From contig MLAK01001279.1 in NCBI GenBank assembly GCA_001839685.1, positions 1 to 23,027 of the forward strand: a DNA stretch of 23,027 bases, given 5' to 3'. Source of the DNA: Tritrichomonas foetus. Its lineage: Eukaryota; Parabasalia; Tritrichomonadida; Tritrichomonadidae. The translations under genes were made by a program, and so were the position numbers. Shown piece after piece: positions 7,575 to 16,900 of the stretch. Each line of letters opens with the position of its first letter. The stretch's first letter is position 1. The notes under the pieces are model-generated. The model was given only the letters and a program-made list of their open reading frames with translations, had not been told where the DNA came from and ran no database searches.

Positions 7575-8253
7575 AAATAGTGTTTGTAAAAATTTTTTTA
7601 GACAATATCTTGTATTTTTTTATCATATTTTGGTCATTAGAGTGATTTGATTGTTTTTTGAATTTTAGATACTAGTGGGAGACTATTCTTTGGACAATAT
7701 GATTTTCCTTTATTTCAATCACAATTTAATAACTACTTCAGGTGATTGGCTGCATATTAATTAAAAATGACAAAAATTCTTTTGAAAATCCGGCCTCATA
7801 TATATTTAAAAAGTTTTATTTAAAAATTGGGAAGTCATTCAATTGTATGAAATCAATTTCAATATTTACTTTTTGATAGAAAAGGTTTGATATTGATTTT
7901 AATGTAAGACTTAAAATTGATTTTTCTGATTATAAAACTTTATCTAAGTGATTTTAATGATGGAATATTTGCATAATCAAATTACTACTAATCATATCAC
8001 AATGCTGTCAACTTTAACAAATAGGAAAGTGACGGAAAGAATAACTTTGATAATCATCTTTCTGGAAGAATTACAGAAAACAATAAAAAGAAAACGGATT
8101 TGAAATGTAAACATTGAAAAAAATCTGTTTTCTATCGTTTAGTATTGAACATATTTTCAGAGTTAGCATTTGAATATCTGACCAGATACTCACAAAATAA
8201 ACTAAACGGCATTAAGCACGACGATAAAATATATTGTGTGATTTAATCAGGGG
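7575..8253. other. AT-rich spacer upstream of the kinase gene
   Basis: 679 bp without a supportable gene. A perfect initiator sequence TCACA lies at 8190-8194, giving a leader of about 62 nt to the kinase ATG, longer than is usual; a relaxed TCAGG lies 8 nt before the ATG (8246-8250). I cannot decide between them. Confidence 0.45.
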
Positions 8254-9414
8254 ATGAGTCTCAACAACCCATTCAACTCTCGCGGCTGGTGTTCTTATGA
8301 AAAAGAACAACCTGTCGGGGAGCCCCTGACCACACCATCCGAACCGGTTGGAAACAACGACCTTGACAATGTGAACGGCGACCTAATCGTCCGCAAAAAT
8401 ATGATCATTTTTGACGGAGAAGGACATCGTTTTCAAGTCAAGAAGTGGCTTGGTTCTGGCCAGTTCGGGCAAGTTTACAAATGCGTCTTCATAAATCCGC
8501 CTGTCGATTGGCCGAACCGAAAACTTGCGATAAAAATATCGAAATCTACAACAGATGCCCACAATATGTTTCAATATGAATCGCAAGCTCTACAATATTT
8601 GAAGAAGTTCATGCCGATTGAAGATCAGTTGTTAATGTCAACCTACGAATTTAGCTTCATCTATTGCAACCACTACTGCATTGTCATAGAGCTCCTTGGA
8701 AATTCTCTCTATGACGAGCTCAAACTCAACAAATTCAAAGGGTTTTCATTATCATATGTCCAGGCGATGCTGAGATGCATATTACCGGTTTTATCGTCGT
8801 TATCGTCGCTTGGTTTGATGCATTGTGACGTAAAACCGGAAAATATTCTTAAATCAAGCAAAATCAACGAATTCAAATTGATCGATTTTGGATCCTGTTT
8901 ATTTTCTGCTGGAAATGAAATTACATATGTACAGTCGAGATTTTATCGCGCGCCAGAAGTTGTCCTCGGACTTCCTTACGATTCAAAAGTTGATATTTGG
9001 TCGCTTGGATGCGTAACGATCGAAATTACTTTGGGACTTCCACTCTTCCCTGCAATGTCCGAACGACATCTCATCTCGCTTATCAATGATACTATCGCGC
9101 AAATCCCAATTGGGCTCGCTGAACAATCTCCAAAATACCATTTGTTCTTTGATCTCGACGGAAATATTAAAAGCGCGCAAGTAATGTGTGATGAAAGTGG
9201 TGAAGATTTCGCAGAAAAATTCCAGCCATATTTTGTCGAAAAAAGACTTGCAGATATTTTCCGGAGTTACGAGCCATTGAATGAAGAAGATATACGCTAT
9301 AGAGAACAGCTTTTAGATCTGCTCATAAATATGCTCAAGGTTGATCCATTCGAACGTTGTACAGCTGAAGAAGCTATGGATCATCCCTTTATGCATATTA
9401 GATTTCCATCATAA
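8254..9414 (+). CDS. CMGC protein kinase, DYRK/Yak1-like
   Basis: 386 residues with a complete kinase domain (about 60-380): glycine loop GSGQFGQV (67-74), Lys94 in AIKI, Glu109, catalytic loop HCDVKPEN (190-197), DFG (211-213), YVQSRFYRAPE (225-235) and DIWSLGC (247-253). QSRFYRAPEV is the signature of the DYRK family; the DYRK activation-loop Y-x-Y is here I-T-Y, keeping the second Tyr (Tyr225), the one autophosphorylated in DYRKs. The segment before the glycine loop resembles the short DYRK-homology stretch. The N-terminus (1-45) is Pro/Asn-rich and probably disordered. All catalytic residues are present, so it should be active on Ser/Thr. DYRKs and Yak1 act in growth and stress control in other eukaryotes; the targets here are unknown. 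A later first ATG in the conserved region is not plausible. Confidence 0.9.
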   Translation: MSLNNPFNSRGWCSYEKEQPVGEPLTTPSEPVGNNDLDNVNGDLIVRKNMIIFDGEGHRFQVKKWLGSGQFGQVYKCVFINPPVDWPNRKLAIKISKSTTDAHNMFQYESQALQYLKKFMPIEDQLLMSTYEFSFIYCNHYCIVIELLGNSLYDELKLNKFKGFSLSYVQAMLRCILPVLSSLSSLGLMHCDVKPENILKSSKINEFKLIDFGSCLFSAGNEITYVQSRFYRAPEVVLGLPYDSKVDIWSLGCVTIEITLGLPLFPAMSERHLISLINDTIAQIPIGLAEQSPKYHLFFDLDGNIKSAQVMCDESGEDFAEKFQPYFVEKRLADIFRSYEPLNEEDIRYREQLLDLLINMLKVDPFERCTAEEAMDHPFMHIRFPS

Positions 9415-9792
9415 TTTAAACGGTCGTTTTCAAAACAAAGTGAACATCACTTTTGTATTGAAAAGTGGAGTTGTAATATGTGATTATCTCAAGTCACTGA
9501 TACTTTTCCACTATACATCTCATGGATGTCTTGAACGAATCATTGAAAATTGAGAAGTTGATTATTTGAACTGTATTGTATTTTATTTTTACAAAGGAAA
9601 AAAACAAAATAACTTCTAAACTCGTTTTTCCAAGTTATTCATCCTCAGGTTACCTTTGTTGAAAGGTACTAAAATCGATTTTTGCTTGAATTCATCAAGA
9701 TTTAAGAATAAAAAAATGATTTACTCTAGTTTTTTTCAAAAAGTTTCCTCGTCTATTTTTTTCATTCAATTTTTTGAGATTTTTATCCTAAA
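9415..9792. other. AT-rich spacer with possible initiator
   Basis: 378 bp between the kinase and coiled-coil genes on the same strand. Nothing coding is seen beyond an open frame overlapping the end of the kinase in another phase. TCATT at 9762-9766 is a perfect initiator match, giving a leader of 28 nt to the next ATG; such a short motif is common in this composition. Confidence 0.4.
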
Positions 9793-11103
9793 ATGATATC
9801 TCAAGAAGAACTTGAGATTGTCAAGGCTAAAATCAATGATTTCCAAGAAAGAGTAAATGCAATCCATCATAAAGTTCTTCTAGCCCAGCACGATAACGCC
9901 GATCTGATTCTTACCAAGCAAAAGATTCAAATTCTCAAAAACAACATGGAAAACGATCAAGAAAGCTACACCAGAGTGAAAAGCGAGCTTGAGTCACAAA
10001 TAAAAATATCTAAAGAAGGTGATCCAGATGGCAAGAAAAGGATTATTCATCTCAAAAAAAAACTCGAATCTCTTGAAGAAATTTTAGTGAAGCACATTGA
10101 AAAAATGGAAGCTGCACAAAATGCAGAAGAGATTTTTGAAGAAAAGTGTTCAATAGTTTCAGAAAAAGATGAAGTTTTATCAGAAAAAGTGAGCAAGCTT
10201 GAAAAAAAAGTTTATAAATTTCATCAATATAAAAAGGAGTTTCCAAAATCTGCACCAGTTTTATTGCATGTTGTAGATTTAGAGAGCCATCTTCATTTTT
10301 ATGCATCAGAAATTGTCAGAGTGAAAAATTTGGTTAAATCACAAACATCAAAAATTCAAAGTTTAAACGAAGATAATGAAAAAGCTTTATCAGAATTAAA
10401 TAGAGTCCAATCAAATGTAAATTCAATATATGAGCAAGTTCGTGAAAATGATGAAAATAGAACAAAGTTATATAACGAATTATCAGAATTAAATGAAAAA
10501 TTTACTGAAATAAATCTGAAAAGAAAAGAAATGGATGATGAATATACTCAATTGTCAAGCAAAAATAGAATTCAAGATTCTGCATTGATTGGATATATTC
10601 AAAACCTTCGAGAAAGGCTTTCAAAATTGCACAATGAAGTTATGAGTCTCCCTGATGTTTCTAGACATTTGAATGAAGAGCAATCAATGGAAATATTGAA
10701 AAAGAAACAACTCCAAATCGAAATCCAAAAGAAAATTGATTCTGCTCTACTCGAAATCACTCAAAAAAATTCAAAATCACCACAAGTTTTAAAACTTTCA
10801 AAAGAACTCGAGAAATCTTGGAAAGAATTTGAAGAACTCGAAGATAAATCAAAGGACCTTGAATCCAAACTTTATCGTGCACAAGATTTACTTGAAAGAA
10901 AAAAGAATATCTTATCGGAAATTCGGAGGCAAGTTGTGAAGAAGCCTGAAAAACATGGAATTGAATATTTAAACAGGTTTTATGAAGAAGTAAAAGAAGA
11001 AAATCACAAACTTGAAATGAAAATGAGATCTATTACCCGTGATTTGGAAATATACCAGAGTGAACATGGTCAATTTTTGTTAGAGCTAGGAATGAAAAAA
11101 TAG
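9793..11103 (+). CDS. Long coiled-coil protein, function unknown
   Basis: 436 residues, almost entirely Glu/Lys/Leu-rich heptad-like sequence with no signal peptide or membrane segment. Coiled coils run from about 5 to 150 and 170 to 430, broken by a non-helical stretch around KEFPKSAPVLLHVVDLESH (154-173), a second break near SLPDVSR (288-294) and a Pro kink near VVKKPEKHG (379-387). The continuous heptads point to a structural protein of the cytoskeleton, such as the basal body, pelta-axostyle, costa or flagellar apparatus that are large in trichomonads, or to a tether. No family-specific motif is visible, and coiled coils give misleading similarity, so no more exact name is justified. Confidence 0.75.
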   Translation: MISQEELEIVKAKINDFQERVNAIHHKVLLAQHDNADLILTKQKIQILKNNMENDQESYTRVKSELESQIKISKEGDPDGKKRIIHLKKKLESLEEILVKHIEKMEAAQNAEEIFEEKCSIVSEKDEVLSEKVSKLEKKVYKFHQYKKEFPKSAPVLLHVVDLESHLHFYASEIVRVKNLVKSQTSKIQSLNEDNEKALSELNRVQSNVNSIYEQVRENDENRTKLYNELSELNEKFTEINLKRKEMDDEYTQLSSKNRIQDSALIGYIQNLRERLSKLHNEVMSLPDVSRHLNEEQSMEILKKKQLQIEIQKKIDSALLEITQKNSKSPQVLKLSKELEKSWKEFEELEDKSKDLESKLYRAQDLLERKKNILSEIRRQVVKKPEKHGIEYLNRFYEEVKEENHKLEMKMRSITRDLEIYQSEHGQFLLELGMKK

Positions 11104-11501
11104 AAAAATTATATGTTTTTTATGTAAAATTATCTTTTCATATATGAATTAGTATAATTTCTATTTATTTTATGGAATTTCCTTCAACATTATTCTTTAA
11201 TCATTATTGTGAAAAAAGGACAATCTTGTTGGAAAACATTGATGTAAATTTATGCTGAGGAAAAATCAAAATTATCATTTTATAATCATAATTGAATCTC
11301 TTTTATGTCAAAATGTGTCTATTTTTTATAAATAGCTCGCCACGACAAAATTTTTGGCCATCATCTTCAAAGATTTTAATCGGGTTTTTTTATTCAAACT
11401 TTTTAAGTGATAATCACCTAATTAGTTATCGCTCATATCAAAATTGAATTTTGATGTATTCTCTCAAACTTCAATTGGAAACGTTTAGTAACATCTGAGT
11501 T
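11104..11501. other. AT-rich spacer upstream of RasGEF gene
   Basis: 398 bp, no gene seen. A perfect initiator match TCATA lies at 11433-11437, about 67 nt before the RasGEF ATG; no perfect match lies in the last 60 nt. Confidence 0.4.
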
Positions 11502-13319
11502 ATGATTTCTCCTTTATCCGACTTTACGCCAAATTATGGAGAAGATAACTCACCTAATTTAACAGATGAACAACTCTCGATATTAAGAAGCCAGTGGCTT
11601 CCTCATATTTTAGAAAAAAATCCTGATATTTTGGCATTGTGCGAACGAGTAATTCCATGGACTGGTGGATATTCCTTTGCCAATATTAAAAACAGCGCAA
11701 AGACTGTCTCTCAAAACACAGTCAATAGATTTGTTATTTTGCAGTTAATATATCAGCATTTGCAAGCAATAGGAATGAATAGAACTGCTGATATATTAAT
11801 GGATGAAACTAGATTACAATTTCAATGCATCGAACAGCCTTGGCAGAAAACTCATTTAATGACTTTGTTATCATTGGGTGTTCTATCAGGTGAAGATCCT
11901 TGGAATATACCAATTGATGTTAATGATCAAAACATTCAATATGTTGAAGAATTGTATGAAGAAGATTTTTTTGCATCTCCATATAAAGAAGATCCAAAGT
12001 TAATTTTTCAAGAAATGATTAATCCTACTTTAAATATTACATATAATTGTGAGCCTTATACCTTTCAACATTTACAGTCTTGTTCTTTAAAAAGACTTGT
12101 TGTGCTACTCATTACTTCCCCATTGGATTTTATGAATGAAGAAGATTTGAATGGTATATTTTTAACATTACATTCAATCACAACATCAGAACATTTTTTA
12201 GAACTTCTTACAACAATTTTTGATCATAAACCATCAAATTTTCAAAATGCAGCAGTTTCAAATGTGTCAAATTTAACTAATTCATCAAGTTTATCAGATA
12301 TTCCAATTTATGAAAAATTAGAATCTACGCTAACCGAAGTTAAGGTTTCGATTATTAATTTAATAAAAAAATGGGTATTATTTCATGGTTTGTTTATTGG
12401 CCATAAAACACTAAAATTGATTGAATCTTTTATCCAAAAAGCAGTTGATTCTAATTCTGAAGATATTATTAACTGCAGAGTTTTTCTGATATCACTGTTA
12501 AAGACTATACCGCATTTAACATATGGAATGAAATGTGGAGATATACCTAAACCGACAGAATTGCCAATAATTAAAGATCCACAAATTATATTTAAACCTA
12601 CACTAACTTTTATTGATCCAGATCCACTTGAAGTTGCACGTCAAATTACTTTATTATCCCATGCTTCATTTAAAAAAATCCATTCACGTGAATTTGCTCA
12701 AGCTTTAATAGATAAAAAAATCTCTTTGCAAACTCCAACTTTGACTGAATTTTTCCAATTTTCTAGTCAGTTTTGTCAAATGGTGCTAGAAACTGTCATT
12801 CTATCACAAGATAAACAGGCAACATTTGCTCGAGTTATTGAGATTTCAAATGGTTTATTATCATTATGCAATTTTCATATTCTCGCAGATCTTTTGGCTC
12901 AATTACTGAGAAATGAAGTCTTAAATATAGTAAATGCAAGTCAAACACAAATTGATTCACTGGTTTCTCTACAAATGAAATGTGGTGGTGAAACCCCAAA
13001 TTTATTAAAAGAATATTCGACATGCATTCAAGAAAGATTTGAAAGTTGGAAACCTGCAATACCCAACCTGAAAGCAGAATTTCCATCTACAAATGTGTCA
13101 AAAATGCCCGATTTTGTGAACGGACTCATAAACATTGAAAAAAGAAGAAAAATTGCACAGAAAGTTGTGGTTTATTACCGATTCCAAAATAAACAATATT
13201 CTTATTTAAGTGTAAAACAAATTCAAAAAGTAGTTTTAAAAGGTCCATCTTTTTCCAATGAAATACTTAATCAAAAAATTGAAAATATATGGAGGTATAA
13301 AAACAAATTGTCGCTTTAA
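11502..13319 (+). CDS. LisH-containing Ras guanine-nucleotide exchange factor (RasGEF)
   Basis: 605 residues. A LisH-like dimerisation motif at about 76-105 (LIYQHLQAIGMNRTADILMD, with the conserved Ala and Glu) is followed by a RasGEF N-terminal-type helical region (about 186-330; LKRLVVLL, MNEEDLNGIFLTLHS, LELLTTIF) and the catalytic Cdc25-homology domain (about 365-600). Landmarks of the latter are DPLEVARQITLLSHASFKKI, FQFSSQFCQMV, PNLLKEY, WKPAIPNLKAEF and INIEKRRKIAQKVV with YYRFQNKQYSYL, the order found in RasGEFs. It should load GTP onto a Ras-family GTPase at a membrane. No PH, PDZ, SH or cyclic-nucleotide domain is seen. LisH plus RasGEF is known in Dictyostelium exchange factors, so this architecture links amoebozoan and parabasalid Ras signalling, by shared ancestry or parallel fusion. 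Confidence 0.92.
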   Translation: MISPLSDFTPNYGEDNSPNLTDEQLSILRSQWLPHILEKNPDILALCERVIPWTGGYSFANIKNSAKTVSQNTVNRFVILQLIYQHLQAIGMNRTADILMDETRLQFQCIEQPWQKTHLMTLLSLGVLSGEDPWNIPIDVNDQNIQYVEELYEEDFFASPYKEDPKLIFQEMINPTLNITYNCEPYTFQHLQSCSLKRLVVLLITSPLDFMNEEDLNGIFLTLHSITTSEHFLELLTTIFDHKPSNFQNAAVSNVSNLTNSSSLSDIPIYEKLESTLTEVKVSIINLIKKWVLFHGLFIGHKTLKLIESFIQKAVDSNSEDIINCRVFLISLLKTIPHLTYGMKCGDIPKPTELPIIKDPQIIFKPTLTFIDPDPLEVARQITLLSHASFKKIHSREFAQALIDKKISLQTPTLTEFFQFSSQFCQMVLETVILSQDKQATFARVIEISNGLLSLCNFHILADLLAQLLRNEVLNIVNASQTQIDSLVSLQMKCGGETPNLLKEYSTCIQERFESWKPAIPNLKAEFPSTNVSKMPDFVNGLINIEKRRKIAQKVVVYYRFQNKQYSYLSVKQIQKVVLKGPSFSNEILNQKIENIWRYKNKLSL

Positions 13320-13468
13320 TGGCAATTTCATCATTTTTGTTATTAAAATATAAAATTCTTTTATTTAGCAAATATTATTATCATTTTTATGTAATATCAT
13401 AATCAATTTTGTTGATTAGCTTCAATTTTAAAATCATAATACTTCTTATTAGCCTTTCAGAAATATTA

Positions 13469-13524
13469 AGATTATTACCGAAAGATTATTACCAAAAGAT
13501 TATAGCAAAAAGATTATTATTTAT
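13469..13524. repeat. Degenerate 14-bp tandem repeat, four units
   Basis: Four consecutive 14-bp units begin AGATTAT: AGATTATTACCGAA, AGATTATTACCAAA, AGATTATAGCAAAA and AGATTATTATTTAT. The first two differ at one base and the others decay progressively. It is a minisatellite-like array in a spacer, possibly also a run of binding sites. Confidence 0.75.
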
Positions 13525-13656
13525 AAGAAGAAGGATAGTGTGACATCAGAATATAATATTTTCTCCATTTTTTTCATTATTTTTTCTTTGTGAATCAATT
13601 TGGTAAAGTTAGGCTAAATGATTTGAAGAGTAAAAAGAGCAAGTGGCAACAGTAGT

Positions 13657-13694
13657 TGGGGTAGAAATTAGATTCATCAATCTAATCAACCCCA
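13657..13694. repeat. Interrupted inverted repeat (hairpin)
   Basis: TGGGGT (13657-13662) pairs with ACCCCA (13689-13694), and ATTAGATT (13667-13674) pairs with AATCTAAT (13679-13686) around a CATC loop, with a 4x2 internal loop between the helices. That is 14 base pairs in total. The GC-rich outer helix stands out in this AT-rich DNA. Confidence 0.7.
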
Positions 13695-13706
13695 TATTTA
13701 TCTAAT

Positions 13707-13720
13707 ATATTCCGGAATAT
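13707..13720. repeat. Perfect 14-bp palindrome
   Basis: ATATTCCGGAATAT is a perfect palindrome, 12 bp to the right of the hairpin and about 280 bp before the next ATG. It could be a dimeric protein-binding site. Confidence 0.65.
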
Positions 13721-13999
13721 TACTGAAGTCGCGAAATTCTAAATGTAGTATTTTAAAATATCATTGAAGTTTATTCTATTCAAAATCACATGTTAGTGTG
13801 AAGTGATTTGAGAGAAAACGATATTGAAAATCACTTTAAGAAGATAAATGGTTGCAGTTCACTCACAACATATACTCTATCGAACTTATTTTGAATACAC
13901 TGTTGAAAACCTACAGAAAATAACGGGTAACAAATCTTAATTAATTCAAAATATTTTGCTAATAACGATAAAATCTCTAATTCAGAAAATTTGGCATTG

Positions 14000-16900
14000 A
14001 TGAATCATGATGGTATACCAGATGAAGATTTGGAAGCAATCATGATACGAATTCTTTGTTTAGGCGAAATAGAACACCTCGATATCTTTTTAAATCAGTT
14101 AAACAAAAAATCGATACATCTCATATTGAAATCATTACTCTGCTCGCAACTTCCATCGTTATTCAAGCCCACGAAATACGTTCAATCACCGCTCAAATTA
14201 CGTTGGATCATTTCACGAGTTCTTTTACGGAATGATTTTTCTGATGTTCCATTTTTTAACTATGATCAACTCGCTGACATAGAATTTCAGAAAATGAACG
14301 ATAAGTGCTCTCAGAATTTTCGAGCAGCGATGGAGAAATTTGAGAATAATATTATTATCAATTCTGATGAATCCAAAATTATTCAATTTGCTGGAAGCTT
14401 TATTCAATTTAATGCCAAGCATCCTTCAATGGCTCAGCACTTTTTAAATTCATACGCAAAGTATTTCTCTCAAGTTTCTCTGCCAAAATTGATCAATAAT
14501 TTCCAATTTCAATGTTTTCATTTGTTTTCGGATGTAGAAAAAGTTGAGGTACCGCCTTTGAGAATTACTTTTACTGGATATTCAAATTTTGAAGAACTAT
14601 TTCAAGTTTATCGAACTTTATTAAAAGGAAATGTTTTCCAGACAATTCAAGGGATGATGATTAACGATAATCTTTATCCAAATTCGCTTGGAAATGACCC
14701 AGACAATAAAGTTCGGTCATTAATTGATACATCTCTTCAAAAATCATGTCATTTCATTGATATTTTAAAAGCTTATTCATACCAAGCATTCAAAATGGGA
14801 AAAATTGATGAATCAATAAAAAGAGCTAATTTTTTTGATGGGATGGAATATTGGATTTTACTTTCGCATGAACCAAAAAACACTTTAAATTATTTTAAAA
14901 ATACAGATTTACCAGAATTCCAAAGTGACTCCATTGCAGCGGATTATTTGAATAGAATTCGAAATGATTTATTGTTTTTTTCTGCTTTGAGACAAAACAC
15001 AGGCCAAAATATATCAGAAAAGGATTTCCTTGAACACTCAATTCCATTTGTTTTAAGAATGTTTTTGAAGTCGAATGATCCACTTCCTTTTCAAAATTTA
15101 TCAGTGACTCATTTTTTCTGCATAAACGATCAAAATCGTCTCACCGATGCTGATTTTGTCTGGTCCTTTTTTGCTGAAACAGTTGTTATTAAGTCACTGA
15201 CTGATATGGATAATGCAGAAGAAATAATTGCACAAGCTGAATGGTATTTAACACAGATTAGTGACACTGACACACAACAAAAAGTTCTAGTCGATATTTT
15301 TGCTATAATGTTTCTTCAAGATTTGAATAGTCACTATGTTTGTTTACAGTTTGTCGCAGAATTTATTCTTACTATGATTTTAAACATATCAGATGATCCA
15401 GAATTAATCACAAAAGCACAAAATGGACATTTATTGATTCAATTTGCTCGCTCTTTTTCAGGTGGAATGGAATTTGAAGATTTAATCTTTCCTAAAAAAG
15501 AGCAATTGTTTAAAGCTTTAATGAGTGAAGATTGGCTTATTGCTGACCACATAGCTTCTTTAAATTCAAATCTGTATGATTTATTCAATACTTTCAAAAC
15601 TGTGAATGAATTCAAAAAGAAAGAAAATTCGATTTTCGATCCAAATTTGAAAACAAATCAAAAATCAGAATATGCAGCTTTAGAAATCGGCCTTTCTTTT
15701 TTTAACCAAAAGGATTCCTTAATATATGTTTCTAAAACATTAAATTTAACTGAGGATACAAAAGAATTGGTTGACAATCGATTAAAACATTTGAAAAATC
15801 CTTTAAAACCATTTAAATCGCTTAAAAAAGAATTATTCGCATCTTTAACAAAAAATTTTACAAGATTAAGTGCAACAAATTGGGCTATTCCTTCATTTCC
15901 AAAGGATCAAACTAAATTACATTATCTTCCTGAGTTTTTGAATTATATTGACTCTTTTCTTGGTATTGTATTGAATGAAGAAAAGCTGACAGAAACTGTT
16001 TTCGATGCACTGTCCTCTGATCCTGTTTCTTACTTTGGACAACTTTATGGAAGAGGAAGAATTTCAGCAGCTGAAAAAGATGCACTTTTACTTAAACAAG
16101 ATTTGATGTCAATGTTAATCACTGATAAAACTGCATCAGAAAAAACTATTGCTTCAATGGCAAGTGAAAATCCAATTGTTTCTTTAACTCTTCTTTTATT
16201 AAAAGAAGGTGGAATTGATGAAAATCCAATTAAAGACCTTTCAAGTAAAAGCAATGCAATTTTATACAAACTAGCAAATCTTTCATTGAAATCAAATCTT
16301 CAAAACAGAGATAATTTCTACCAAATTAATCGAATTTTAGGAAAATCCATCTTACATGAACAAGCTGATGACCAAAATTCTGTAGAATTGATTAATGAGA
16401 TTAAAGAAATGTTTGATAAGAAATTAGTTAGTATTGAAAGAATAAATGAAATTTCTTATTTGTTAAAAGAAGATGAATTTTCGGAAATTATCTTACATTA
16501 TTTGATTTATTCGAATAACTTTGAAATAATAAATCAAATTGTTCAAAGTTGTGCTTCAATTAATTCCAAATTGTTTGATTCTGTTTCTTTCTTGAAGAAA
16601 TACCAAAATGAATCTGAAATATATCCACTTGACAGATTATTCACAAAATTACTCATTTCACACAAGTTTAGAGATGCTTCTTTATTCATGAAATATTTTG
16701 GTGATCGAATAAATACTTTTGATTCTTTGAAAAATTCTTACCTAAATGAAACACCACAATTCCGCGAAGAAATTCTATCGATTTCTCCAAAAGACCGTTC
16801 AAAGCTCGAATCATCACTTTTATTAAGCACCAATACGAATTTAAGCACAAACAAAATTGATTATCAACAAAATGAATCAATCACCAACAGTGAAAAAGGA

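Larger units (their letters stand above)
13320..13999. other. AT-rich spacer with tandem repeats, hairpin and palindrome
   Basis: 680 bp without a gene. It holds a degenerate 14-bp tandem repeat (13469-13524), an interrupted hairpin (13657-13694) and a perfect palindrome (13707-13720). The frame of the downstream gene stays open to a TTG at 13991, but the first ATG is at 14000. Confidence 0.55.

Noticed and set aside
9793..11103. Myosin- or SMC-like protein from coiled-coil resemblance
   Set aside because: Heptads alone create such similarity; no motor, ATPase or hinge motif is present.
13991..13999. TTG start three codons upstream of the giant gene
   Set aside because: The first ATG at 14000 gives a normal start.
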